Of a stretch of DNA of 59,301 nt, positions 39,697-48,814 are shown piece by piece (the first letter of the stretch is position 1; each line of letters begins with the position of its first letter). The stretch is from Actinomycetota bacterium (GTDB lineage: Bacteria > Actinomycetota > Actinomycetes > S36-B12): contig VGBL01000010.1 of NCBI GenBank assembly GCA_016870515.1, positions 1 to 59,301 on the forward strand. The letters are read 5' to 3'. The notes beneath the pieces are model-generated. The model was not told the DNA's origin and searched no databases. It saw nothing but the letters and a program-made list of their open reading frames with translations. Made by a program: the position numbers and the translations under genes.

Positions 39697-40289
39697 GGGA
39701 TCGTCACCCTCCTGCCATCGACGGTGCACCCCTCGGAGCACAAGCGGGTCACGATATCCACCAGGAGGCGCCGTTCGACGACCTTGATGCGCTCATGCAC
39801 CGCTTCGACGTCGTCGTCGGTGCCGACGTCGACCGCCGCCTGGCCGAGGATCGGCCCGGTGTCGACGCCGGCGTCGATCAGGTGCACCGTGCAGCCCGTG
39901 ACCCGCACGCCGTAGTCGAGGGCGTCACGGACGCCGTGGGCGCCGGGGAAGGCCGGGAGCAGTGCCGGATGCGTATTGACGATGCGCTGCGAAAAGGCCG
40001 ACAGGACCGCGCCTCCCAGGATGCGCATGAAACCCGCGCACACGACCCAGTCGGGCGACCAGTCAGCGATTCCGTGGGCTAGGGCGGCATCCCAGGCCGA
40101 ACGGTCCGGGAAGTCGCGGGGATCGACCACGAGCGTGGGGATGTCACGAGACCGCGCTCGCACGAGACCCTGCGCCTCTGGACGGTCGGCAACGACGCCC
40201 ACGATCTGGAAGGCGTGCTGGTCGGCATCGAGGAGTGCCTGCAGATTGCTACCGGCGCCGGAGACAAGGACGACGATGCGAGCAGGCAC
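39693..40289 (-). CDS. purN: Phosphoribosylglycinamide formyltransferase
   Basis: Transfers the formyl group from 10-formyl-THF to GAR. The 198-residue product has [14 protein letters not shown] at the N-terminus, the active site [17 protein letters not shown] (catalytic Asn and His) and [19 protein letters not shown] (catalytic Asp). GTG at 40289 follows the -10-like TAGGCT by 6 bases, so purN-purH is probably a leaderless transcript. Confidence 0.95.
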   Translation of the reverse strand: MPARIVVLVSGAGSNLQALLDADQHAFQIVGVVADRPEAQGLVRARSRDIPTLVVDPRDFPDRSAWDAALAHGIADWSPDWVVCAGFMRILGGAVLSAFSQRIVNTHPALLPAFPGAHGVRDALDYGVRVTGCTVHLIDAGVDTGPILGQAAVDVGTDDDVEAVHERIKVVERRLLVDIVTRLCSEGCTVDGRRVTIP

Positions 40290-40295
40290 GGGGTG

Positions 40296-40301
40296 AGCCT
40301 A
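40296..40301 (-). promoter_or_regulatory. Putative -10 element of leaderless purN-purH promoter
   Basis: TAGGCT on the minus strand, 6 bases before the purN GTG, in the 40-base gap after the RDD gene. Confidence 0.55.
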
Positions 40302-40329
40302 GCGGCGCGGAAGGTGGATGCGTCGTGCG

Positions 40330-40911
40330 CTAGCGGACAGCGCGCGTGCGAACGACGATGTCGCCCGCGAATCGATCGGCGTATCCGCGCAGTCGACCCG
40401 ATATGTCCCAGAGGGGGGAGAGGCCGACCACCAGCGTCACCAGCCACGCGAAGCCGCCGACGTAGGGTGCGAAACCCAGGGCGCCCGCGATGCCGTAGAG
40501 CAGCAGCCAGCGGCGCAGCGAGACACCCCACCCGGGGGCCTTGCCGGTGTCCGCGCGCACGCACTTGATACCCACGAGCGCCCCTCCGATCGTGCGTCCG
40601 AAGAGCGCCATCAGGGGTACGACGTAAAGGGCGGTGAGGATGACTAAGACGAGCAGGGGCAGCCACGTCATCTGCTGGGTGCCAGCGATGATCGTGCGGG
40701 CCCCTTCTGCGTCGATGCGCACCTGCGCGGTGCTGGGCGTGATGGTGGTGATCAGCGAGCTCAACGCCCCCGCCGCGAACAGCAGGATGAGCAGGTCGAT
40801 CACCGCCCCGGTGACGCGTCGCGACATCGGGGCGGTAACGAACCGGGGCCTCGACGCCGAGGCTGCTCGCCTCGAGCGAGTGCGCGGGGCTGGTGCTCGG
40901 GTACTAGCCAC
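40330..40911 (-). CDS. RDD-domain membrane protein
   Basis: A 193-residue protein with a basic proline/arginine-rich N-terminus and an RDD domain: SRRVTGAVIDLLILLFAAGA, WLPLLVLVILTALYVVPLMALFG with GRTIGGALVGIKCVR, and a final helix. The end RGYADRFAGDIVVRTRAV is typical of the family. The GTG at 40911 overlaps the DUF6350 stop by a few bases. Function unknown; RDD proteins are thought to be transport-related. Confidence 0.82.
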   Translation of the reverse strand: MASTRAPAPRTRSRRAASASRPRFVTAPMSRRVTGAVIDLLILLFAAGALSSLITTITPSTAQVRIDAEGARTIIAGTQQMTWLPLLVLVILTALYVVPLMALFGRTIGGALVGIKCVRADTGKAPGWGVSLRRWLLLYGIAGALGFAPYVGGFAWLVTLVVGLSPLWDISGRLRGYADRFAGDIVVRTRAVR

Positions 40912-42181
40912 CGGCCACGTCCGGGACGGGCTCGAGAACGGGGGCGCGCGTGCGCGACGGCCAAACGACCACGGCCAGCGAGCCGACGAGCAACAGCACG
41001 GTGGTGGCCAGCCCCAAGACCAGGGGCGACGGTCCGAGGTCGGCGAGGCGTGAGGATCCGAGGCTGCCCGAGGCGAGCAAGCCCAGTAGGGCCATCGCGG
41101 CTCCGGCGACAACGGCCGACAGGGCGGCCAGGCCGGCGCCGGCGCCGCCCACCCGATCGCGGCGGCGCAGGAGCCAACCGCACGCCGCACCTGCCAAGAG
41201 CCCGACGGCGGGCAGAGCGATGCCGAAGGCGGGCGCCTCGGACGGCAACGCGGCGAGGAGCGGAAGCCCGGGGACGGTCGTGGCCGGGACGTCGGACAGT
41301 GGAGCGATGACGTGACCCTCGCCGATGGCGAATCCGGGGCCGAGGAGGTAGGCCGTCGCCCACACGCAGACGACCGGGAGGTAGGCCAGGGAGAGGACGG
41401 TGAGGAGAACGGCCCCGGCCACATCGGGTTGGAGGCGGCCAAGCAGCAGGCCCACGTCGGGCATGTGCAGCAGGATAGACACGGCGACCGCGATCGCTCC
41501 CGCCGATAGCAGCAGGAGCGTGCCGACCATGGCGGCAGCCACCACGTCGTGGAGAACAGGGACAGTGCGCAGAGCCCCCGGCACCGACGTACGAAGCGAG
41601 ACGAACGCCGCGATGACGAAGCCCAGCATCATGCACACGAGCAGGGCGCGCAGTGGTGCGACATCGAGATTGCGGCATACGAGCGCAACGAGTGCTGCGA
41701 TGAAGCCGTAGGTGACCGCCGTGGCTCCCGCGACAGCCAGCGCCTCGCCTCGACGACCGGCGGATGATGCGTTGGCGGCCCACCGGGATGCGGCGACGAG
41801 GAGCGCCATGCTGATGAGTCCGAAACCCCAGGGCAGCAGCGTGATGCTGACTCCCTGGATGACCGGCGACAGCCCCTGCCCGGCAAGCCACGCCCCGCCC
41901 GCCGTCTCGATCATGGTGGCGGCATGGAGGTCTGCGGCGGGGGCGAGCATCCACGCGATGAGGGTGACGAAACCCAGGGCCATCAGCGGAACGCCGGCAG
42001 CCACGGCTCCGGCAATGCCCCCCGCGACGATCAATGGCAGGGGCGCATCAGCCTCTCGGCGACCTCGCTTGGGAGCGGCCCGGCGGGGCGACGAGGCCGC
42101 CGCCATCGAGCCCTGACGCGCACCGTCGGGCGTCCGCGCCCGTCGCGCGGCAGACGGGGGCCGACCGGTGTCCAGACTCAC
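40904..42181 (-). CDS. DUF6350 multi-helix membrane protein
   Basis: A protein of about 425 residues with some ten hydrophobic helices and a basic N-terminal tail (RRAAPKRGRREA). It corresponds to the DUF6350 family found in actinobacteria between sucD and purN, with a possible link to the cell envelope. The N-terminus is uncertain; I chose GTG at 42181 (VSLDTGRPPSAARR) with AGG upstream, but the frame runs to another GTG at 42241. The family function is unknown. Confidence 0.72.
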   Translation of the reverse strand: MSLDTGRPPSAARRARTPDGARQGSMAAASSPRRAAPKRGRREADAPLPLIVAGGIAGAVAAGVPLMALGFVTLIAWMLAPAADLHAATMIETAGGAWLAGQGLSPVIQGVSITLLPWGFGLISMALLVAASRWAANASSAGRRGEALAVAGATAVTYGFIAALVALVCRNLDVAPLRALLVCMMLGFVIAAFVSLRTSVPGALRTVPVLHDVVAAAMVGTLLLLSAGAIAVAVSILLHMPDVGLLLGRLQPDVAGAVLLTVLSLAYLPVVCVWATAYLLGPGFAIGEGHVIAPLSDVPATTVPGLPLLAALPSEAPAFGIALPAVGLLAGAACGWLLRRRDRVGGAGAGLAALSAVVAGAAMALLGLLASGSLGSSRLADLGPSPLVLGLATTVLLLVGSLAVVVWPSRTRAPVLEPVPDVAGG

Positions 42182-42288
42182 CGAACTAGCCTCGCAGTCA
42201 CCACCGCGCGATTCGGGGAACGGCACGCCCATGCGTCCCACCCATCACACAGGTGAGGGAGGCGGTGAGGACGCGAACCGAGGCGCGG

Positions 42289-43154
<866 letters not shown>

Positions 43155-43158
<4 letters not shown>

Positions 43159-44336
43159 GCTGCACCTGCCGCGGCGAGCTGGGCGACACGTCGCGCCGCA
43201 TCGTCCATCGTCTCGACCATCTCGACGAGCGGATGGTTGAACTCCGTCAGGATGCGTCGGCCTTCCACCGCGTTGTTGCCATCGATGCGGCAGACGATCG
43301 GCTTCGTCACCGGAGCTCCGCGCTGGGCGAGAGCACCCACGGCCTGGATGATTCCATTTGCCACCGCGTCACATGAAGTGATGCCGCCGAAGACATTGAC
43401 GAACACTGCGCGTACGCCGGGGTCGTCGAGAACGATGTCGAGCCCATTGGACATGACCTCGGCACTGGCACCCCCGCCGATGTCGAGGAAATTCGCGGGA
43501 CGAATGCCCCCGAACTCCTCACCGGCGTAGGCCACGACGTCGAGGGTGCTCATGACCAGGCCGGCACCATTGCCGACGATGCCAACTTGACCGTCGAGCT
43601 TGACGTAGTTGAGGTCGAATTCCTTCGCGCGCAACTCGATGGGGTCGATCTCGTCGCGATCGACGAGATCGGCGTGGGCCGCATGACGGTAGTGGGCGTT
43701 GTCGTCGAGGGTGACTTTGCCGTCGAGGGCCAGCACCCGGCCGTCCCCGCTGAGGACGAGCGGGTTCACCTCGACGAGAGTGGCATCCTCCTGAACCAGG
43801 ACCCGCCACAGCTTCACGAGTACGTCGGCCACCTGATCGCGGATGGTGGGCGGGAAGCCAGCCGCCTCGGCGATGGCGAGTGCCTTCGCTCCATCCACGC
43901 CGGCGAGCGCATCGATGCGAATCAACGCGAGTGCATCGGGCCGGGTAGCCGCCACCTCCTCGATATCGACACCGCCTTCGACGCTCGCCATGGCGAGGAA
44001 GGCGCGGTTAGCACGGTCCAGGAGAAAGGAGACGTAGTACTCCTCGGCGATGTCGGTGGCCTCGGTGACCAAGACCTTGCGTACGACGTGACCCTTGATG
44101 TCCAGGCCGAGGATGTCCTGTGCGCGTGCCTGAGCCTCATCAGGCGTGGCTGCCAGCTTGACGCCGCCCGCCTTGCCACGTCCGCCCGTCTTGACCTGGG
44201 CCTTGACGACGACGGCTGAACCGATCTTGCGGGCGGCCTCGTGCGCGGCATCCGGTGTCGAGCACACCTCGCCGGGCGTCACGGGTATGCCATGGGCGCC
44301 AAAGAGATTCTTTGCCTGGTATTCGTAGAGGTCCAC
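43155..44336 (-). CDS. sucC: Succinyl-CoA synthetase beta subunit
   Basis: The nucleotide-binding ATP-grasp subunit. The 393-residue product starts [22 protein letters not shown], has [41 protein letters not shown] and [22 protein letters not shown] at 44336 has AAGGA 6 bases upstream. The leader carries two copies of a 15-base direct repeat and a possible promoter. Confidence 0.96.
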
Positions 44337-44346
44337 CGTGCATCCT

Positions 44347-44401
44347 TCGCATCAAGACGAGCGACGGGAGCCTACTGAGGCGGGGGTCGCATCAAGACGA
44401 G
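44347..44401. promoter_or_regulatory. Two 15-bp direct repeats upstream of sucC, with a candidate promoter
   Basis: CTCGTCTTGATGCGA (minus strand) occurs exactly at 44347-44361 and 44387-44401, 40 bases apart start to start, about four helical turns. The distal copy contains TTGATG (44390-44395), and TAGGCT (44369-44374) follows after 15 bases, so the distal copy may be the -35 region. The proximal copy ends just before the ribosome site. A dimeric regulator binding both copies is plausible. Confidence 0.55.
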
Positions 44402-44441
44402 GGGACGGCGTCGAGGCTGTCAGCGACCGTCCGAGTGCCAG

Positions 44442-44849
44442 CTACGAGCCGACCGCCGCCGACACGTCGACGTGCACCCAGTCGACGATCTCCTGCATGG
44501 GCGTGCCCGGCCCGAAGACCTTCGCGACGCCCATCCGGGTCAGAGCCGGAATGTCAGCAGCGGGGATGATCCCGCCGCCGAACACCACGATGTCGGCGGC
44601 ATCACGGGCCCGGAGCTCATCCATGAGTTCCTCGAAGAGCACCAGGTGCGCGCCTGAGAGAACGGACACCCCGATGGCGTCGGCATCCTCCTGGAGCGCC
44701 GTCTCGACGATCTGCTTCGGAGTCTGGTGCAGGCCGGTGTAGATGACCTCGAATCCGGCATCGCGAAGGGCACGCGCCACGACCTTGGCGCCACGATCAT
44801 GGCCATCAAGACCGGGCTTGGCCACGACGACACGCAGGGGGGCGGCCAT
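44442..44849 (-). CDS. B12-binding small subunit of acyl-CoA mutase
   Basis: A 135-residue stand-alone B12-binding domain: VVVAKPGLDGHDRGAKVVA holds the DxHxxG cobalamin-ligand motif, followed by GVSVLSGAHLVLF (SxL) and VVFGGGIIPAADI (GG). ATG at 44849 has GGGAG 5 bases upstream. It should partner the large subunit at 23099-24784 that lacks this domain. Proteins of this length also form the small subunit of isobutyryl-CoA mutase, so the acyl-CoA is set by the large subunit. It lies 105 bases upstream of sucC. Confidence 0.88.
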   Translation of the reverse strand: MAAPLRVVVAKPGLDGHDRGAKVVARALRDAGFEVIYTGLHQTPKQIVETALQEDADAIGVSVLSGAHLVLFEELMDELRARDAADIVVFGGGIIPAADIPALTRMGVAKVFGPGTPMQEIVDWVHVDVSAAVGS

Positions 44850-45145
44850 GGTGCTCCCTTCGGTTGAACGACCCCAGGGTACGAGGTGACATCCGACCGG
44901 CGACATTCCCTTTGCCAGGGGGGCTATTCGCGCGGCGCGGGGTTAGCCTCTGCACCTGTCATCGGGCACCTGCCGCTACCTGTCGACGGCCGAGTCATTC
45001 GCGAGATCGGCACGGCGTTGGCCACGCTGGACCCGCAGCCGCCTGACTATGAACACATTCGGACTTAATGGTCATAGATTGATTTCAGCCTCACAAGCCC
45101 CAGACAAGTTCGTCTGAGATGCCCCTGGGCTGATAGGTACATCTT

Positions 45146-45898
45146 GTGCGTCGTTTCGCCCTGCCGCTCTTGGCCGCCGCCGCACTGGTCCTGGCCCAGG
45201 GGGCCCTCGTGCTCTCCTGGGGCGCCGCCTCCCTGGCGAGCACCCCGGCGGGTGCCCAGCCGCGGGGCCAGACCGGCGCCGGCGGCGCTGGTGCTCCGCT
45301 GACCGCCGCCCTCGTCGACCCCGGTGATCCAGCCCTCGACGGATCGGCCGGCACGGCACTGATCGCGTCGATCGCTGCGGTACGCGCCCTTGCCGATGCG
45401 TCATCGACGACGTCGACCCGGGCGAAGGATGTGCCCGAACCCGAACTCCCCGACTACAGCTATCCCGTGACGTGGGGAACTCCCGTGACCGGCAAATTCG
45501 GCGCCCAAGGACCCGAGTGGCCCGGAGGGCACGCGGGCATGGACTTCAATGGCGAGACGGGCGACCCCATCTTTGCGGCCACCGACGGACGCGTCACCTA
45601 CGCGGAGTTCAACTACGGGGGTTACGGCAACCTCATCATGATCATGCGCAAGGACGGCACTCAGACGCGATACGCGCATCTGTCCAAGATCCTCGTCGAT
45701 GTGGGCGACCGCGTCGAGGCTGGCGAGACCATCGGGCGCATGGGCAACACCGGCAACTCCTTCGGTTCGCACCTGCACTTCGAGGTGCGCGTAGGTCCGG
45801 TGCCCACTCCGGTCGACCCCAACAGCCTCTGGACAGGCTCCAAGCCCGGGATTCCCGGCAAGCCGCCCAAGTGGGCGTGCCAGAAGTACGGCTGCTGA
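45146..45898 (+). CDS. Secreted M23-family peptidase
   Basis: A 250-residue protein with a signal peptide (RRFALPLLAAAALVLAQGALV) and a C-terminal lysostaphin-type domain. The zinc motifs are GGHAGMDFNGETGDPIFAA (H-x3-D) and GSHLHFEVRVG (HxH). It likely cuts peptidoglycan cross-bridges or activates another hydrolase. The start is GTG at 45146; TAGGTA lies 6 bases upstream, a weak variant of the leaderless pattern. Its stop is one base from that of convergent pcrA. The 296-base gap before it shows no gene or known riboswitch, only a small hairpin at 45101-45116. Confidence 0.9.
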   Translation: MRRFALPLLAAAALVLAQGALVLSWGAASLASTPAGAQPRGQTGAGGAGAPLTAALVDPGDPALDGSAGTALIASIAAVRALADASSTTSTRAKDVPEPELPDYSYPVTWGTPVTGKFGAQGPEWPGGHAGMDFNGETGDPIFAATDGRVTYAEFNYGGYGNLIMIMRKDGTQTRYAHLSKILVDVGDRVEAGETIGRMGNTGNSFGSHLHFEVRVGPVPTPVDPNSLWTGSKPGIPGKPPKWACQKYGC

Positions 45899-45899
45899 C

Positions 45900-48098
45900 C
45901 TAGAGTTTTTCGACCGGCGCGTAGCGCAGCAGCAGCCTCTTGGTGCCGGCCGTGCCGAAGTCGATGGTCGCCTCCGCCTTGTCGCCCACCCCGGCGGTTT
46001 GCACCACCGAGCCCATGCCAAACGTTTTGTGGACAACTCGGTCTCCCACGGCAAGTGCTACGACCGGACGCGTGCCTCCGGTGGGCTGGGGTCGCGCAGA
46101 GACCGAACCGGCGGGGCGCGTCGGTGATGCACCCGACCATGCTGTGGCCACCGGCTCCTCCCTGCGTGACTCGATGAGCTCGGGCGGGATCTCGTCGAGG
46201 AAGCGTGACGCGGGGTTGTAAGAGGGCGCACCCCAGGCCGAACGCACGACAGAGCGAGTGAGGTAGAGGCGCTCGCGCGCACGCGTGACGCCGACATAGG
46301 CCAGTCGCCGTTCCTCTTCGAGCTCGCTCTCCGAACCCAGCGACCTGATGTGAGGAAAGACGCCGTCTTCCATGCCGGTCAGGAAGACGACCGGGAATTC
46401 CAAACCCTTGGCGGTGTGCAACGTCATGAGCGTGACGACTCCATCGTCGTCGTCGGGGATTTCATCGGCATCGGCGACCAGCGACACCCGCTCGAGGAAA
46501 CCGGCAAGGGTCGCTTCTTCGTTGTCGCGCTCGAACTCGACCGCTACCGACTCAAGCTCGGCGAGGTTCTCAAGACGTGTCTCGTCTTGGGGATCATGAG
46601 AGGCCTGCAACTCAGCGATGTAGCCCGTCTGCTCCAGGGCTGCCTGAAGGACGGTGGCAGGGCCCGCTCCTGACTCGACAAGCGTGCGCAGGTCGGTGAG
46701 CAGTCGCGCGAATGACTCCACCTGGGTGAGGGACCTTGTCGCAAGCCCGGGCACGTCAGCCGCTCGATCGAGGGCGGCGCCGAAGGAGATGCGGTCGCGT
46801 CGAGCGAACGACTCGATCGCCTCCTCCGCTCGATCGCCGATACCGCGCTTGGGGACATTGAGAATGCGCCGTACGGAGACGTCGTCGTCGGGATTGGCGA
46901 TCGCTCGGAGGTAGGCGATGGCATCGCGGACCTCTCGACGCTCGTAGAAGCGCACGCCTCCCACCACGGTGTAGGGCAGGCCGACCCGGATCAGGATCTC
47001 CTCGACCGCCCGGGACTGGGCATTGGTGCGATAGAAGATGGCGATATCTGCCGGCCGAAGGCCGGCCTCGTCACTGAGAGCGTCGATCTCGTCGGCGATG
47101 AAGCGCGCCTCATCATGCTCATCGTCGGCGACATAGACCACGATGGGCTGGCCGGCGCCCTCCTCGGTCCACAGGCGCTTCGGGCGGCGGCCGGTGTTGC
47201 GCGAGATCACGCGATTGGCCGCATCCAGGATCGTCTGAGTCGATCGATAGTTCTGCTCGAGCACCACGGTGCGAGCGTCGGGGAAGTCGCGCTCGAACTC
47301 CTCGATGTTGCGAATGGTCGCTCCCCGGAAGGCGTAGATCGACTGGTCGGCATCGCCGACGACGCACAACTCGGCCGCCGGGATGCCGTCGCTGCCATCG
47401 CCGACGAGTTCGCGGACCAAGACGTATTGCGCGTGGTTGGTGTCTTGGTATTCGTCGACGAGCACGTGCCGGAAACGGCGGTGGTAGTGCTCGGCCACGT
47501 CTGGATACAGCCGAAAGAGTGCGACCGTGGAACTGATCAGGTCGTCGAAGTCGAAGGCGTTGGCCCTGCGCAGCCTCCGCTGGTATTCGGCATAGGCCTC
47601 GGCAAGGACCTGGTCGGCCGGTGATTCGGCCGTGCGCACGAAGGTCTCCTCGTCGATGAGCTCGTTCTTCAGGTGCGAGACGCGGGCCGACATGGCTCGC
47701 GGAGGGAATCTCTTGGGGTCGACCTCGAGGTCGCGCAAGACCATCGACATGAGTCGCTGGGAGTCGGCGGCGTCGTAGATCGAAAAGGACGTGGATACGC
47801 CCAGGCGTCCGGCCTCGCGTCGCAGGATGCGCACGCAGGCCGAGTGAAAGGTCATCACCCACATGGCTCGCGATGGAGGACCGACCAGGGCCGTGACTCG
47901 GTCAGCCATCTCTCGGGCTGCCTTGTTGGTGAACGTGATCGCGAGGATCTCGCTCGGGCTAACGTCGTCTTCGCGGATCAGGTGAGAGATGCGCTGCGTG
48001 AGGACCCTGGTCTTGCCAGACCCGGCACCGGCAACGATGAGCAGGGGGGTGCCCCGATGTGTGACCGCGTCGCGCTGAGCAGGATTGAGATCGGACAC
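45900..48098 (-). CDS. pcrA: ATP-dependent DNA helicase PcrA (UvrD family)
   Basis: A superfamily 1A 3'-5' helicase for repair and conflict resolution. The 732-residue product has Walker A VAGAGSGKTRVLTQRI, EILAITFTNKAAREM, VDEYQDTNHAQY (Walker B), GDADQSIYAFRGATI, VVLEQNYRST and MTLHTAKGLEFPVVF, followed by a variable region and the C-terminal Tudor-like end (GDRVVHKTFGMGSVV). GTG at 48098 follows TACCAT by 6 bases, fixing the start; the frame continues upstream without similarity. Confidence 0.95.
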   Translation of the reverse strand: MSDLNPAQRDAVTHRGTPLLIVAGAGSGKTRVLTQRISHLIREDDVSPSEILAITFTNKAAREMADRVTALVGPPSRAMWVMTFHSACVRILRREAGRLGVSTSFSIYDAADSQRLMSMVLRDLEVDPKRFPPRAMSARVSHLKNELIDEETFVRTAESPADQVLAEAYAEYQRRLRRANAFDFDDLISSTVALFRLYPDVAEHYHRRFRHVLVDEYQDTNHAQYVLVRELVGDGSDGIPAAELCVVGDADQSIYAFRGATIRNIEEFERDFPDARTVVLEQNYRSTQTILDAANRVISRNTGRRPKRLWTEEGAGQPIVVYVADDEHDEARFIADEIDALSDEAGLRPADIAIFYRTNAQSRAVEEILIRVGLPYTVVGGVRFYERREVRDAIAYLRAIANPDDDVSVRRILNVPKRGIGDRAEEAIESFARRDRISFGAALDRAADVPGLATRSLTQVESFARLLTDLRTLVESGAGPATVLQAALEQTGYIAELQASHDPQDETRLENLAELESVAVEFERDNEEATLAGFLERVSLVADADEIPDDDDGVVTLMTLHTAKGLEFPVVFLTGMEDGVFPHIRSLGSESELEEERRLAYVGVTRARERLYLTRSVVRSAWGAPSYNPASRFLDEIPPELIESRREEPVATAWSGASPTRPAGSVSARPQPTGGTRPVVALAVGDRVVHKTFGMGSVVQTAGVGDKAEATIDFGTAGTKRLLLRYAPVEKL

Positions 48099-48104
48099 CG
48101 GCTG

Positions 48105-48110
48105 ATGGTA
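48105..48110 (-). promoter_or_regulatory. Putative -10 element of leaderless pcrA promoter
   Basis: TACCAT on the minus strand, 6 bases before the pcrA GTG, with no ribosome site. Confidence 0.5.
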
Positions 48111-48136
48111 CGGCCGGACTGCGACAACGCCGGAGG

Positions 48137-48796
48137 TCAGGGGACGACGATCCGGACGTTGCCATTCATGTGGACGGCAAGGATCTGCTCGAGCCCCGGC
48201 GCCGACTGGTAGGTCACGAACCACCGCAGCACCCCGAAGTCCGGCGGGGCCGAGGTGGCTCGCATGAGTTGCAGGCCCACCAGGGGGTTCTCGAGAGGGA
48301 ATTGGTCGCTGTGGCCCCGGCGGTAGTCCTGCGCCAGGCGCAGGGCCTTCTCGGCGCTGATGCGCGGTGACTGCACGCCCAGGCTGCCGATCTGGGTGAT
48401 CGGAGCGAAGTCGACCGATCGGTAGCACAGGCCGCGATAGGCCAATTGCAAGCGTGCCGACGTCTTGTCGCGCCCGGGCGTGCTCACGATGACGCGGTAG
48501 CTGACGATGTTGTCAATCAGGCCGCTCGCGTCGGTCGGCGGGACACTGGCCGAGGACGGTGCCAGGAGCTCTACCTCCAGTGGGCTGACTCGCGTGACCG
48601 TGGCCTTAGCGCCGTACTCCTTGCGCACAAATCGATCCAGGTTGATTGATGACACCTGCCGATCAGCCTTCGACATGAGGACGTCCACGTCGCCGGTCCA
48701 TCCGCAGACGTGGACAGTGGCGGCAGCGGGAGCGGCGGCTGCGACAGATGCCGCGAGAGCCGCGGCGGCGGCCCCGGCAATGGTCCCCCTGATCAC
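48137..48796 (-). CDS. Secreted protein of unknown function
   Basis: A 219-residue protein with a signal peptide (IAGAAAAALAASVAAAAPAAA). I do not recognise the mature domain. It has cysteines in VHVCGWTGD and YRGLCYRS. The GTG start has GGAG 5 bases upstream. It follows the large LAS-peptidase gene by 18 bases, so the two are probably co-transcribed, and ends 38 bases before pcrA. Confidence 0.65.
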   Translation of the reverse strand: MIRGTIAGAAAAALAASVAAAAPAAATVHVCGWTGDVDVLMSKADRQVSSINLDRFVRKEYGAKATVTRVSPLEVELLAPSSASVPPTDASGLIDNIVSYRVIVSTPGRDKTSARLQLAYRGLCYRSVDFAPITQIGSLGVQSPRISAEKALRLAQDYRRGHSDQFPLENPLVGLQLMRATSAPPDFGVLRWFVTYQSAPGLEQILAVHMNGNVRIVVP

Positions 48797-48814
48797 CGAC
48801 GCTCCACGAATGCC

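Noticed and set aside
44886-45068. A 60-codon plus-strand frame upstream of the M23 peptidase gene
   Set aside because: No family similarity and no start signal. Its end looks codon-like but evidence is too thin to call a gene.
44850-45145. Possible cyclic-di-AMP (ydaO-type) riboswitch before the M23 peptidase gene
   Set aside because: Such switches precede many actinobacterial cell-wall hydrolase genes, but I could not find the conserved core blocks here, only a small hairpin (45101-45116).
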